A stretch of DNA of 43,164 bases, from NCBI GenBank assembly GCA_020160935.1, contig JAIUPL010000013.1:111710-154873 (forward strand). The letters are read 5' to 3'. Below are positions 1 to 8,440 of this stretch, piece by piece. A model generated the notes under the pieces. The model made no database searches. It saw only the letters and a list, made by a program, of their open reading frames with translations, and was not told where the DNA came from. Position 1 is the stretch's first letter, and the number at the start of each line of letters is the position of its first letter. The stretch comes from Bacteroidota bacterium (lineage in GTDB: Bacteria; Bacteroidota; Bacteroidia; Chitinophagales; Saprospiraceae). The position numbers and the translations under genes were made by a program.

Positions 1-362
1 CGGCAGGAAACATTGAACTTCGCGCCACTTTGTACGATGAGTTTGTTGGTATTGATTTCACCATCCACTTCGGCCGTTTCGCGCACGTTCAGTAGTTCGG
101 TGACGGTGAGTTTGCCTTTGAAAACACCTTCAATTACGGCATTTTGGCAATGAATTTCGCCGTCGACAGAGCCGGTCGGGCCGATAATCACTTTGGCCTG
201 GCAGTTGAGTTTGCCTTTGATGGCACCGTCTACCCGAAGGTCGCTTTCACAGCGTAGTGTGCCTTCGAGCGCTGTTCCTTTTACCAGCACATTGAGTGCG
301 GTAGACGGGGTGGCAGGGCTTGTCTTTTTGGGTTCTTCCGTGTTTTTGCCGTTACCAAACAT
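1..362 (-). CDS. Bactofilin family protein (3' end outside window)
   Basis: Reading the minus strand from the ATG at 362 gives 120 codons running off the window edge. After a Thr/Pro/Lys-rich N-terminus of about 22 residues comes a DUF583/bactofilin core with repeating short beta-strand turns (GTALEGTLR, LRVDGAIKG, GPTGSVDGEIHC, TAEVDGEIN) typical of the right-handed beta-helix. Bactofilins polymerise into non-nucleotide filaments at the membrane and scaffold cell-wall or shape functions (family knowledge). It follows porP on the same strand, separated by about 300 bp that holds a MITE-like element. The C-terminus cannot be seen. Confidence 0.85.
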   Translation of the reverse strand, partial: MFGNGKNTEEPKKTSPATPSTALNVLVKGTALEGTLRCESDLRVDGAIKGKLNCQAKVIIGPTGSVDGEIHCQNAVIEGVFKGKLTVTELLNVRETAEVDGEINTNKLIVQSGAKFNVSC

Positions 363-476
363 AGATTTCTCTGTTTTATCCGTGTGTAAAGTGATGGTTG
401 ATGAAAAATCTGGCGCGGGGCCTCATTATCCATACAAGGGGAAATCACTCGCAATAAAAAATCAAACCGAAACATG

Positions 477-632
477 CGGCTGTCTCACAAGTGTCGGCTT
501 TAGAAAAAATGAAAACTTCGCTCTGTTCGCGATGCTTTTAGACCTTCCAGGTTTCGAAAACCTGGAAGGTCTGGCATCTCAACGAAACAAAACACTTCAT
601 TTATTTCTAGGCCGATAGGTATGAGACAGCCT
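477..632. mobile_element. MITE-like element with short terminal inverted repeats
   Basis: A 156-bp non-coding segment in the porP-bactofilin gap is bounded by GGCTGTCTCA (478-487) and its reverse complement (622-631). CATG sits immediately outside both ends (473-476 and 633-636), as a 4-bp target duplication would. Beyond that, CCGAAA and TTTCGG complete an apparent palindromic target site. A nearly perfect internal palindrome lies at 540-572. It encodes no transposase, so any movement would be in trans (inference). Confidence 0.45.
540..572. repeat. Near-perfect palindrome inside the MITE-like element
   Basis: AGACCTTCCAGGTTT is followed by CG and then its complement with one extra A, a stem of about 15 bp with a minimal loop. 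It lies downstream of porP on the minus strand and could act as a transcript-end hairpin, but no clear U-run follows it. Confidence 0.7.
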
Positions 633-660
633 CATGTTTCGGCGCAAGGTAATCACTTTA

Positions 661-1707
661 TCAGAAATTCGGGCAGTAGATACCGCGTTTCTCCGGTCCG
701 CAGATTTTGTAGACCATCGAAAACTCGAAGGAACCATTGCCATTGGTAGCCGTGTACAGGCTCGACGTATTGATGTCGTAACTGAAACCGATGTTGAACT
801 GCTCGTAGTCAAAACGAGTACTCAGGATGATTGCGTCCATCAATTTGCCATCGTCGAGGCGGTTGGCCAGACGGGCCCACGCACCAAACTGGAATGCCTG
901 GTGGTAGCGGCGGCTGTTGCCGAGCAGGAATTTGAAGGAGTTACCCACATTTACCTGCCAGGATGGGCCCTGGAAGAATGTAACAACGCCCGGAACGAGA
1001 CCGAATTTGCGGCCGTTCATGAACTCACCACCTGCATGGAAGGTGAATTTGGAGTAGAGCGGAATGTTTTGTTTTTCAAACGACTGGTTGGCGCGGTTGA
1101 GGTGACTGAATGCTCCACCGAAGTAGAAATTGTTGTCGTTGCCCAGTACGCTGAACCACAGAGCGCCTGCCGACAGGTCGACGAACAGGAAACTCGGGTC
1201 GTCAATTACATCCGGCGGAAGGGTCGGATCGAATACGCCATTGCCGTTGTTCTGTTGTGGCCACTGCAGGTTAGCGCTGTTGATGCTGCGGTTGCTGAGG
1301 CCTACGTCGGCGCCAAGTACCAGGTAGTGGGCTTTTTTGCGGTATCCACCCATTTTTTTGGAGTAGGAACCCGACAAACGAGCCTGAATAGTAGCGAATT
1401 CAGAAGCACCCGCTTTATCGCCCCACAACGTACCGCCGATTCCGAAGTAGTCGTAACGGCCTACTGGCAGTTTCTGGTCATACGATACAGAGTAGGTATT
1501 ATAGGCATTTTTCTTGAGGATAGAAGCCCACTGGTTGCGGTAGTTGGCAACCAGGCGGTGGTTACAGTTCATCACACCGGTGAGCGCAGGGTTCAGGTTG
1601 AGGGGGCTCTGGTAGAACTGCGAGAAGTGAATGTCCTGTGCAGATGCCGAGACAGTAGCCAGCAGGATGGCGCAGCAAACAGAAAAGTGTAGAAACGTTT
1701 TTTTCAT
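661..1707 (-). CDS. porP: PorP/SprF family type IX secretion outer-membrane protein
   Basis: 348 aa from the ATG at 1707, which opens a normal signal peptide (MKKTFLHF, hydrophobic core, SASAQ). An upstream in-frame ATG at 1722 would add five residues. The mature start QDIHFSQFYQSPLNLNPALTG is the hallmark of the PorP/SprF family, followed by a beta-barrel-like sequence (NYRNQW, VGRYDYFGIGG, a final KICGP segment). PorP/SprF proteins work with the T9SS and often link it to PorE or surface adhesins (family knowledge). The usual partner PorE is not adjacent, but a PorE-like gene lies at 34 kb. Paralogues are common in this phylum, so the exact role is uncertain. Confidence 0.9.
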   Translation of the reverse strand: MKKTFLHFSVCCAILLATVSASAQDIHFSQFYQSPLNLNPALTGVMNCNHRLVANYRNQWASILKKNAYNTYSVSYDQKLPVGRYDYFGIGGTLWGDKAGASEFATIQARLSGSYSKKMGGYRKKAHYLVLGADVGLSNRSINSANLQWPQQNNGNGVFDPTLPPDVIDDPSFLFVDLSAGALWFSVLGNDNNFYFGGAFSHLNRANQSFEKQNIPLYSKFTFHAGGEFMNGRKFGLVPGVVTFFQGPSWQVNVGNSFKFLLGNSRRYHQAFQFGAWARLANRLDDGKLMDAIILSTRFDYEQFNIGFSYDINTSSLYTATNGNGSFEFSMVYKICGPEKRGIYCPNF

Positions 1708-1794
1708 AAACAGACGAACCATAATTGTGTTGGATGAGAACAGCGTACAATTTTTATTGGGCCTCCAAGCCTGCCCGATTCATTTTCAAGTGGG

Positions 1795-1822
1795 CGAAGG
1801 TACATTTTTCCATACGCACCAA
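1795..1822 (-). promoter_or_regulatory. Possible porP promoter
   Basis: On the minus strand TTG (1822-1820), 17 nt, then TACCTTCG (1802-1795) resembles the Bacteroidota TTG / TAnnTTTG pattern with one change in the -7 element. It lies about 90 bp upstream of the chosen porP start. Confidence 0.35.
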
Positions 1823-1981
1823 GAATTTTTCTGCGTATTTAGGAAGGCTCCTGGCAAAATTTAACTTCACAGGACAAAATACCGCCCCAAAACGGCATCC
1901 GGGCGAATCATATTTTGGCCGATGTGTTAAAGGTTTCGGGTGTAAAGAGGGTTTAACTTTTGGAAATGCTGCCTGGGGAGA

Positions 1982-2088
1982 GAGTTATGAGTTAAGAGTT
2001 ATGAGTTATTCTCACATTGCTATTGGCCATACTAGTGGAGAAGCCGAAAGCAACGTGAGTATAACTCATAACTCTTAACTCATAACTC
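1982..2088. repeat. Word palindrome, gagttat family, copy 1
   Basis: Perfect 28-bp arms (1982-2009 and 2061-2088) are built from gagttat units; the irregular unit gttaaga is mirrored in both arms. The core continues pairing (CTCACATTGCT against AGCAACGTGAG, one mismatch). It starts 5 bp after the tgt stop codon on the minus strand and probably ends the deoC-tgt transcript (inference). The core resembles the copies at 8995 and 40941. Confidence 0.95.
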
Positions 2089-2093
2089 ATCCC

Positions 2094-3224
2094 TCAAAGT
2101 CTCGTTCTCACCTTCTGCACCATCTGCGTTTTCCACTCCAGGAAGTCGCCGCCCAGTATGCGGCGGCGCGCTTCTTTTACCAGCCACAGAAAAAAGCCGA
2201 GGTTTTGCAGGGTAGCGAGTTGCATACCGAGGATTTCATTGTTCATAAACAGGTGGCGCAGGTAAGCCCTGGTGTGAACAGTGCTCGTATGTACATGGCT
2301 TTGCGGGTCGATCGGGGTAAAATCATCGCGCCATTTCTGGTTTTTGATATTGATAATTCCTTCCGGGGTGTACAGCACACCGTGGCGGGCATTGCGGGTG
2401 GGCAACACACAGTCGAACATATCGATACCGAGGGCAATGCACTCCAGAATATTTTCGGGCGTACCCACCCCCATGAGGTAACGCGGCTTGTCTTTGGGCA
2501 AAATAGCCGTCACCAGTTCGGTCATCGCATACATATCTTCCGCAGGCTCGCCGACCGACAGGCCGCCGATAGCATTGCCTTCCCGGCCCAATGAAGCAAT
2601 GGTTTCGGCCGAAATACGGCGCAATTCGGGATAGGTGCTGCCCTGTACGATCGGAAACAAAGTTTGGCTATGTCCATAAAGCGGTTCCGTCTTATCAAAA
2701 CGTTCGATGCAGCGCGCCAGCCAGCGGTGGGTCATTTCCATCGATTTGCGCGCATAGCGTTCGTCGCAGGGATATGGTGTGCATTCATCGAAGGCCATGA
2801 TAATATCGGCGCCGATGACCCGCTGAATATCCATTACATTCTCCGGCGTGAAGGTATGCCGGGAACCATCGATATGGCTTTGAAACGTCACACCCTCTTC
2901 CTTGATTTTGCGGCGGTGGCCCAGCGAATACACCTGATACCCGCCGCTGTCGGTCAGCACCGGCCCTTGCCAGCCATTGAAACCGTGGATACCGCCAGCC
3001 TGCTGGAGTACATCGAGCCCAGGCCGAAGGTACAGGTGGTAGGTATTGCCGAGGCAGATTTGCGCCTGTACATCGTCGCGCAGTTCATGCTGGTGCACGG
3101 CTTTTACCGTGGCTGCCGTACCCACCGGCATAAAAATAGGCGTTTCAATAGCGCCGTGGGCGGTTTGAACAAGACCTGCACGGGCAGCACTGTGCGGGTC
3201 GGTATGTAGAAGAGAAAAATTCAT
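2094..3224 (-). CDS. tgt: tRNA-guanine transglycosylase (queuosine pathway)
   Basis: 376 aa; the ATG at 3224 gives the family-typical N-terminus MNFSLLHTDPHSAARAG. Tgt exchanges G34 of GUN-anticodon tRNAs for preQ1. Seen: LTDSGGYQVYS (Asp92, substrate binding), HIDGS, MAFDEC, GNAIGGLSVGE and MFDCVLPTRNARHG with the nucleophile Asp271. The C-terminal zinc motif CxCxxC...H of the E. coli and Zymomonas enzymes is absent: the segment after PIDP reads QSHVHTSTVHTRAYLRHL, and the later ligand His is Gln in ATLQNLGF. It is the last gene of the deoC-SPOR-rodA-tgt run, 19 bp after rodA. Confidence 0.95.
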   Translation of the reverse strand: MNFSLLHTDPHSAARAGLVQTAHGAIETPIFMPVGTAATVKAVHQHELRDDVQAQICLGNTYHLYLRPGLDVLQQAGGIHGFNGWQGPVLTDSGGYQVYSLGHRRKIKEEGVTFQSHIDGSRHTFTPENVMDIQRVIGADIIMAFDECTPYPCDERYARKSMEMTHRWLARCIERFDKTEPLYGHSQTLFPIVQGSTYPELRRISAETIASLGREGNAIGGLSVGEPAEDMYAMTELVTAILPKDKPRYLMGVGTPENILECIALGIDMFDCVLPTRNARHGVLYTPEGIINIKNQKWRDDFTPIDPQSHVHTSTVHTRAYLRHLFMNNEILGMQLATLQNLGFFLWLVKEARRRILGGDFLEWKTQMVQKVRTRL

Positions 3225-3243
3225 GATGTTCAATAGGCGCTTG

Positions 3244-4737
3244 TTAGGCCAGGTTCCGGTTGCTGTCCAATTTCAGCAGCACCCCGATCAGCAAGGTAAA
3301 TCCGATCAGCGACGAGCCACCGTAACTGATAAATGGTAGCGGAATACCGATGATAGGGAAAAGTCCCATGGTCATTCCAACATTTACCATCACATGGATA
3401 AAAATGACGCCTGCCACGCAATAGGCATAAATACGTGAAAAATTGGATCGTTGTCGTTCAGCCAGCACCGTAATTCGATACAGCAGCCAGAAAAACACCA
3501 CAATGATGGCGGCCACGCCTACAAAGCCCTGTTCTTCACCTATGGTACAGAAAATGAAGTCGGTACTTTGCTCGGGCACGTATTTGAGTTTGGTCATGTT
3601 GCCGTCGAGGAAACCTTTCCCGCCAAAACCGCCGGAGCCTATGGCCATTTTGGAGTGCAGGAGGTTGTAGGCAGCGCCGCGCGCATCGGCAGCGGCCTCG
3701 GCGGGCTTGAGCCATATTTTGATGCGCTGCTGCTGGTGCGGCGCCAGCAGGGTGTAACACGCGAAATTGGCGGCAAACAACAGCCCGATTCCCAGCCCCA
3801 GCATCAGCAGCCAGGAACGAAGTTGCGACTGTATCAGGGTGTTTTTTTTCAGGTAATTGGGCAAAAATGCTGCAACAAACAAGGCTGCATGCGGAATCAT
3901 GACGGTCATATTCCTTACCTGATCGCTCACGGTGGCAGGATCTACACCCGCTTGCGTGAGCACCCAGTTGAAAATCGGCGTCCACCAGAAAGTGAGAAGT
4001 ATCAGTACTACCCACACCCCGAACCACACCTGTGTGCGGGTACGGAACCGGGAAATCAAGTGAAAATTGGTGTACGTGAGCAGCCAGGCCACCACAAAAG
4101 GCGGTTCAAAAATGAGGCCCAGCAATACCATCGCCACTACACCAAACCCAAGCAGGTACCAGGTAGGCGATAGGCCTTCGCGGTACAGAACCATCATGAA
4201 AGAGAAAAATACCAGTGCCGAACCTGTGTCGTTTTGCACCAGCGGCGACATAATGAGCGCAGGCAACAGGAAAATACCCATGGCTATAATCCGGCTTTTC
4301 CATTCGCGCAGATCCACGCCGGTAGAACTCAGGTAGGCCGCCATGGCCAGGCTGGTGCCGAATTTGGCTATTTCAGCAGGCTGGAATGTAAAGCCCCCGA
4401 TCTGGTACCAGGCGTTAGCGCCGTTCACTTCGCGCCCGAAAATGAGGGTACCTGGCAACAGTATAATTGAAAAAAGGTATATAAAAAAGGCAAAAGTGCG
4501 CCAGAAAGCCCAATCACTCATCATGATGACAAAAAGCAACGCAAAGCAGAAAACAATAAAAAAGAGTTGTTTCCCTATGTTGCTGCTCATGTCGAAGAAA
4601 CTGAGCGGGGCATTCGGGTCGTAGTTGACGGCAAAAATCATCAACCACCCGATGACGACCAGCGCCACGTATAGGCCCAACGTAATCAGGTCGGCTCCGC
4701 CTGTTGCATTCGAAAGTTGTCGGGTGCCCGTTATCAT
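3244..4737 (-). CDS. rodA: RodA-type SEDS peptidoglycan polymerase
   Basis: 497 aa integral membrane protein with about ten or more hydrophobic segments. Family motifs: ANAWYQIGGFTFQPAEIAKF (about 107-126), VPEQSTDFIFCTIGEEQGF near residue 395 and PIIGIPLPFISYGGSSL near 463. SEDS proteins polymerise glycan strands from lipid II with a class B PBP for cell elongation (family knowledge). It is about 125 residues longer than E. coli RodA, because the middle section contains extra hydrophobic segments and long loops. It lies 4 bp after the SPOR-domain gene, so the two are probably translated together. Confidence 0.93.
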   Translation of the reverse strand: MITGTRQLSNATGGADLITLGLYVALVVIGWLMIFAVNYDPNAPLSFFDMSSNIGKQLFFIVFCFALLFVIMMSDWAFWRTFAFFIYLFSIILLPGTLIFGREVNGANAWYQIGGFTFQPAEIAKFGTSLAMAAYLSSTGVDLREWKSRIIAMGIFLLPALIMSPLVQNDTGSALVFFSFMMVLYREGLSPTWYLLGFGVVAMVLLGLIFEPPFVVAWLLTYTNFHLISRFRTRTQVWFGVWVVLILLTFWWTPIFNWVLTQAGVDPATVSDQVRNMTVMIPHAALFVAAFLPNYLKKNTLIQSQLRSWLLMLGLGIGLLFAANFACYTLLAPHQQQRIKIWLKPAEAAADARGAAYNLLHSKMAIGSGGFGGKGFLDGNMTKLKYVPEQSTDFIFCTIGEEQGFVGVAAIIVVFFWLLYRITVLAERQRSNFSRIYAYCVAGVIFIHVMVNVGMTMGLFPIIGIPLPFISYGGSSLIGFTLLIGVLLKLDSNRNLA

Positions 4738-4741
4738 GTTA

Positions 4742-5167
4742 TTATTCTAAAAAATCGCGCGGATGAATGTGCTGATCCCGGGCCGGATAAGCGCCGGGAA
4801 ATTCTACCAGTTGGGCAATAAACGCCATGGCTTCCAGCCGCGAACGAAATGCGCCCACCCGCAGTTTGTAATACGGTTTTTCATGCACCCAGTCGGCCGG
4901 TACTTCCGGATAATAGGTCTTGAACCGCATCCGGCCGTCTTCTACTTGTTGCCGGTCGGTAGAAGCCATTACCTGCACGCGCCAGCCATCGATGTGTGGC
5001 GTCGTGCGGTTGTTGTTCGTCCAGGAGCGCAGCAGCTGGGTAATAGCAGGGTCTTCATTGATTTGCACTTCCTGCGCATGCAGGTTGGCACTCAACAACA
5101 GCATTACCACTGCCACAGCGCACGCGCGCAGCCTTGCAAACGAAGTATTGTCGGATAAAATATGCAT
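4742..5167 (-). CDS. Secreted SPOR-domain protein
   Basis: 141 aa with an N-terminal signal peptide (hydrophobic stretch about 15-30, then LHAQ). The C-terminal half has the SPOR pattern: WRVQVMAS at the first strand, KPYYKLRVGAFRSRLEAMAFI, and a final FPGAYPARD segment. SPOR domains bind denuded glycan strands at sites of cell-wall remodelling (family knowledge). Sitting directly upstream of rodA suggests a role in envelope growth. The gap to deoC is 31 bp. Confidence 0.75.
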   Translation of the reverse strand: MHILSDNTSFARLRACAVAVVMLLLSANLHAQEVQINEDPAITQLLRSWTNNNRTTPHIDGWRVQVMASTDRQQVEDGRMRFKTYYPEVPADWVHEKPYYKLRVGAFRSRLEAMAFIAQLVEFPGAYPARDQHIHPRDFLE

Positions 5168-5198
5168 GTCAGAAAATGTTTCGGACCGCTTCCGTGGG

Positions 5199-5852
5199 TT
5201 ATTTTCCTATGATTTGGAGAGAGGCCGATGTACCCAGTCGGTCGGCGCCCGCATCTACCAGCGCCTTTGCATCGGCTGCCGTGCGAATACCACCGGATGC
5301 CTTTATTTGAAAAGCCGTTCCTCCAAGCCGCCGCAAGATACGAACCATTTCCGGGGTAGCAGCATGTCCGTGCATGCCTGTGCCCGTTTTTAACCATTCG
5401 ACACGCGCTTCGCGGGCAATTTCAATCACTTTCTGTATTTCTGCCTCGCTCAGATAGCCGCATTCCAGGATGAGTTTCAGGGTTTTGCCGCGCATGTGTG
5501 TAGCGCGTGCCACACTGTCGATGTCGTGGGTGACGTGGTTCCAGTTGTCGCTTTTCAAGGCTGCAATGTTGATCACCGCATCGATGTCGTCGGTGCCTTC
5601 ATCGATGGCCCGTTTGATTTCCTCGCTTTTGGCAGCAATAGCAGTGTAGCCCATGGGGAAACCGACTACGGTGGCGAGGCGGATTTTCGACATATCGCCG
5701 ATGATGCGACGGGCATCCCGTACATACAAGGGTGGAATACAAACGCCGGCGAACTGATATTGAATGGCTTCTTCGCACACTTTTCGGACATCGGCGAGGG
5801 TAGTGTCCGGGCGAAGGATGGTGTGCTCGATATAATTGGCAAGTTCCGTCAT
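5199..5852 (-). CDS. deoC: Deoxyribose-phosphate aldolase
   Basis: 217 aa. It cleaves 2-deoxyribose-5-phosphate to acetaldehyde and glyceraldehyde-3-phosphate in deoxynucleoside catabolism. Seen: DDIDAVINI (the Asp102-equivalent region), WLKTGTGMHG with Schiff-base Lys155, and FQIKASGGIRT with the second active-site Lys184, then GADRLGTSAS at the phosphate site. First gene of the minus-strand run deoC-SPOR-rodA-tgt. Its link to cell-wall genes looks positional, not biochemical. Confidence 0.95.
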   Translation of the reverse strand: MTELANYIEHTILRPDTTLADVRKVCEEAIQYQFAGVCIPPLYVRDARRIIGDMSKIRLATVVGFPMGYTAIAAKSEEIKRAIDEGTDDIDAVINIAALKSDNWNHVTHDIDSVARATHMRGKTLKLILECGYLSEAEIQKVIEIAREARVEWLKTGTGMHGHAATPEMVRILRRLGGTAFQIKASGGIRTAADAKALVDAGADRLGTSASLQIIGK

Positions 5853-5902
5853 ATTCTTTTGCGCAGACCGGGGGTAAAGCGTAGTGTTTTGTGGCAGAAA
5901 AC

Positions 5903-5945
5903 AAAAAAAGGAGGCCCTCCCGCATGGTTCCGGACGGAAGGGCCT
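5903..5945 (-). terminator. Intrinsic terminator after obgE
   Basis: On the minus strand a hairpin with GGCCCTTCCGTCCGG against CGGGAGGGCC (5945-5912) is followed by TCC and seven T residues. It lies in the gap after the obgE stop and upstream of deoC, so deoC probably has its own promoter. Confidence 0.8.
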
Positions 5946-6087
5946 AAATCGCTTTCATGTGGCTTTTCGCAGCAAATGTAAAAGGTTTTTTGAATGTTGC
6001 TACATTTTAAGCAGAACAATTCTAAATTTTTTTTATTCATTGCAAACGGTTCCGCAACCGGATGCGGGCTTCGAAAAAAGATGTTTT

Positions 6088-7092
6088 TTACAGATACCCC
6101 GCTGTAAGATGTTTCCAGAGCAAGTCTTTCAGTTGCTGGATGTTTTTATTGGCCGCAGCCGAAATAAAAATGGCCGGGATTCCATCCGGTAGCGTTTCGC
6201 GCAGCATCTTTTCCAGGCTGTCGTCTATCAGGTCAGATTTGGAAATAGCCAGCAACCGGGGCTTGTCGAGCAAGTCGGGGTTGTAGGCCTCGAGTTCATC
6301 CAGCAGAATCTGGTACTCGTCTTTGATACTGCGGTCGGTATCGGCCGGTACCATAAACAGCAACACGCTGTTGCGCTCGATGTGTCTGAGAAATCGGTGG
6401 CCCAGTCCGCGGCCTTCGTGCGCTCCTTCGATGATACCGGGGATATCGGCCATGATAAACGTTTGGCCTTCGCGGACTTTTACGATGCCGAGGTTGGGCG
6501 TGAGCGTTGTAAACGCATAATCGGCAATTTTGGGTTTGGCAGCGCTCACCGCACTCAGCAAGGTACTTTTTCCGGCATTGGGAAAGCCTACCAGCCCCAC
6601 GTCGGCCAGCACCTTGAGTTCGAGGATGATCCACTTCTCGATGTTCGGCTCTCCGGGTTGCGCATACCGGGGCGTCTGGTGGGTGGCCGTTTTGAAAAAG
6701 TTGTTGCCTTTGCCGCCCCGGCCACCAGGTAGCAGAATTTTTTCATCGTCTTTTTCCGTGATTTCCAGCAGCACCTCTCCGGTTTCGGCGTCGCGGGCGA
6801 CGGTGCCCAGCGGCACTTTTACGATGATGTCGCGGCCGTCAGAGCCGGTTTTGAGTCCGCCCTTGCCGCCTTCGCCATCGCCGGCAAAGATGTGTTTGGT
6901 AAATCGCAGCGACAGGAGCGTCCACTCTTGCGGGTTGGCCTGCAAGATGATATGCCCGCCCCGGCCACCATCGCCGCCGTCGGGTCCGCCTTTCGCCGTG
7001 GTAGGGCCGCGGTAAAAGTGAACGCTGCCCGCCCCGCCTTTTCCAGAACGAAACATGATTTTGACGTAATCGACGAAGTTTTGCTCAGCCAT
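6088..7092 (-). CDS. obgE: Obg family GTPase (ribosome assembly)
   Basis: 334 aa. The N-terminal Obg fold is glycine-rich ([45 protein letters not shown], within 1-155). The G domain has GFPNAGKST (169-177, P-loop), DIPG (216-219) and SKSD (284-287, variant of NKxD). There is no extra C-terminal OCT domain. Obg proteins bind the 50S subunit and act in assembly and stress control (family knowledge). Just upstream of the ATG is a run of ctctcac words. A TATCTTTG -7 element lies beyond that run, so the words would be in the 5' leader. Confidence 0.95.
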   Translation of the reverse strand: MAEQNFVDYVKIMFRSGKGGAGSVHFYRGPTTAKGGPDGGDGGRGGHIILQANPQEWTLLSLRFTKHIFAGDGEGGKGGLKTGSDGRDIIVKVPLGTVARDAETGEVLLEITEKDDEKILLPGGRGGKGNNFFKTATHQTPRYAQPGEPNIEKWIILELKVLADVGLVGFPNAGKSTLLSAVSAAKPKIADYAFTTLTPNLGIVKVREGQTFIMADIPGIIEGAHEGRGLGHRFLRHIERNSVLLFMVPADTDRSIKDEYQILLDELEAYNPDLLDKPRLLAISKSDLIDDSLEKMLRETLPDGIPAIFISAAANKNIQQLKDLLWKHLTAGYL

Positions 7093-7095
7093 GAT

Positions 7096-7150
7096 AGAGG
7101 TGAGAGGTGAGAGAGTGAGAGTGTGAGAGGGGTGAGAATGTGAGAGGGGG
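7096..7150. repeat. One-sided gtgagag word run before obgE
   Basis: About seven imperfect copies of gtgagag on the plus strand, i.e. ctctcac in the obgE leader, end in ctctatc just before the ATG. The paiB-like gene at 16120 has nearly the same junction (ctctatcc then ATG). No complementary arm lies nearby. Confidence 0.85.
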
Positions 7151-7151
7151 G

Positions 7152-7159
7152 CAAAGATA
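7152..7159 (-). promoter_or_regulatory. obgE -7 element
   Basis: TATCTTTG on the minus strand matches the Bacteroidota -7 consensus TAnnTTTG, 60 bp upstream of obgE. I see no convincing -33 TTG. Confidence 0.5.
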
Positions 7160-7214
7160 GGGAAGATGGGGGAAATGAAGGTTGGAAAGGATTTTTAAAC
7201 ATCGGCAGCGCCTG

Positions 7215-7247
7215 AACGTCGGCAGCGCTTGAAGCGCTGCCGACGTT
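7215..7247. repeat. Perfect 16-bp palindrome between obgE and LOG gene
   Basis: AACGTCGGCAGCGCTT, one base, then its exact complement. A partial direct copy (cggcagcgc) precedes it at 7203. It lies in a divergent promoter region, so it could be a cruciform-forming site or a dispersed repeat. Confidence 0.85.
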
Positions 7248-7318
7248 GCTCCCCGCCAACAATTTTACGTTGCCCGCGTTTTTGTATTCCTTTGCAACAC
7301 TGACTTAACACCCGTCTT

Positions 7319-8083
7319 ATGCCCGCACCACCCGATATTGCCAAAACCATTGCCAACAAAAAATTTATCGACCCCACCGAACAAAACTGGCTCGAAGGCC
7401 CGCGCGACCGGGGTTTCGAACTGTTGTTTGCCCTGAAAGTGTTCTGGGAATTCCTGCGCGGTTTTCGCGGACTCCATTTTGTCGGGCCTTGCATCACGGT
7501 GTTCGGTTCGGCGCGCTTCAAGGAAGGGCATCGTTACTACGAAGCCGCACGCTCGATGAGCAAACGCCTTTCGGAAGAACTGGGCCTTTCTATCATGACC
7601 GGCGGCGGCCCCGGCATCATGGAAGCCGCCAACCGCGGCGCACGCGAGGCAGGCGGCCCTTCCGTGGGTTGCAATATCGCCCTGCCTTTTGAGCAATCCG
7701 TCAACCCGTATGTCGACAAATTTGTCACCATCCGCTACTTTTTTGTGCGCAAGGTGATGCTCGCCAAATACTCCTATGCCTTTGTCATTTTCCCCGGCGG
7801 ATTTGGCACCATGGACGAGTTTTTTGAAATCCTGACGCTGGTTCAAACCAAAAAAGTGGAGAATTTCCCCATCGTGGTGATGGGAATGGATTACTACCAG
7901 CCCATCCGCGACTACGTTCAATTCATGGTCGAACAAGGCACGATTTCACCGGAAGACCTGAATCTGGTGCTGTTTACCGATAGCGAGGAAGAAGCCGTCA
8001 ACCATATTCGACAGTTTCTGACGGCGAATTACAAACCGGTGCGGAGGAGCAGGCCGGTATGGTGGTTGTTTGAAAAAAGTTAA
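7319..8083 (+). CDS. LOG family (lysine-decarboxylase-like) nucleotide-processing protein
   Basis: 254 aa. Rossmann-like fold with GSARF near residue 63, MTGGGPGIMEAANRGA (93-108) and PGGFGTMDEFFE (159-170), the PGGxGTxxE signature. LOG-type enzymes release free bases from nucleoside monophosphates; some are cytokinin-activating phosphoribohydrolases (family knowledge). Many bacterial members have only a general purine-nucleotide role. An N-terminal extension of about 55 residues, rich in aromatic residues, precedes the core. It is transcribed divergently from obgE. Confidence 0.85.
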   Translation: MPAPPDIAKTIANKKFIDPTEQNWLEGPRDRGFELLFALKVFWEFLRGFRGLHFVGPCITVFGSARFKEGHRYYEAARSMSKRLSEELGLSIMTGGGPGIMEAANRGAREAGGPSVGCNIALPFEQSVNPYVDKFVTIRYFFVRKVMLAKYSYAFVIFPGGFGTMDEFFEILTLVQTKKVENFPIVVMGMDYYQPIRDYVQFMVEQGTISPEDLNLVLFTDSEEEAVNHIRQFLTANYKPVRRSRPVWWLFEKS

Positions 8084-8250
8084 AGACGTAAAGCGCTCCA
8101 AAACACCCCTCAAATGGCACTTTTCGTTAATCTATAGTTAAATGACAAAAAAATTATATTCGTCGTACCCTTAAAAAGCATTCATGCAAAAGTTTCGGCA
8201 CGAGTATGCTGTCCGATGCTCTATTTGTTCACCTTTAAACGCAACACCAC

Positions 8251-8418
8251 ATGTACAACAGATCAGTGTTTGCCCAGCCCACCGGATGTTGGAATAGCCG
8301 TCGAGAACGTACGCCTATTGACCATAGTGTACGGTTATCAACCCCATCGAAATGGCGCTATTTCATGTTGGACGGAGGCAGGGGTCTTGTGGTGCAATCG
8401 TCTATCTCAAGACGTTAA
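8251..8418 (+). CDS. Unrecognised 55-aa ORF in a 357-bp gap
   Basis: The interval 8084-8440 holds no clear gene. This small frame (ATG 8251, TAA 8416) encodes an Arg/Ser-rich peptide starting MYNRSVFAQPTG and ending in VVQSSISRR. An overlapping frame from 8216 is about as long. No signal peptide, membrane segment or family was recognised. It could be a remnant of a deleted neighbour of the EAD protein, or chance. Confidence 0.15.
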   Translation: MYNRSVFAQPTGCWNSRRERTPIDHSVRLSTPSKWRYFMLDGGRGLVVQSSISRR

Positions 8419-8440
8419 CAGGTAGTAGCAGCGCGGGACC

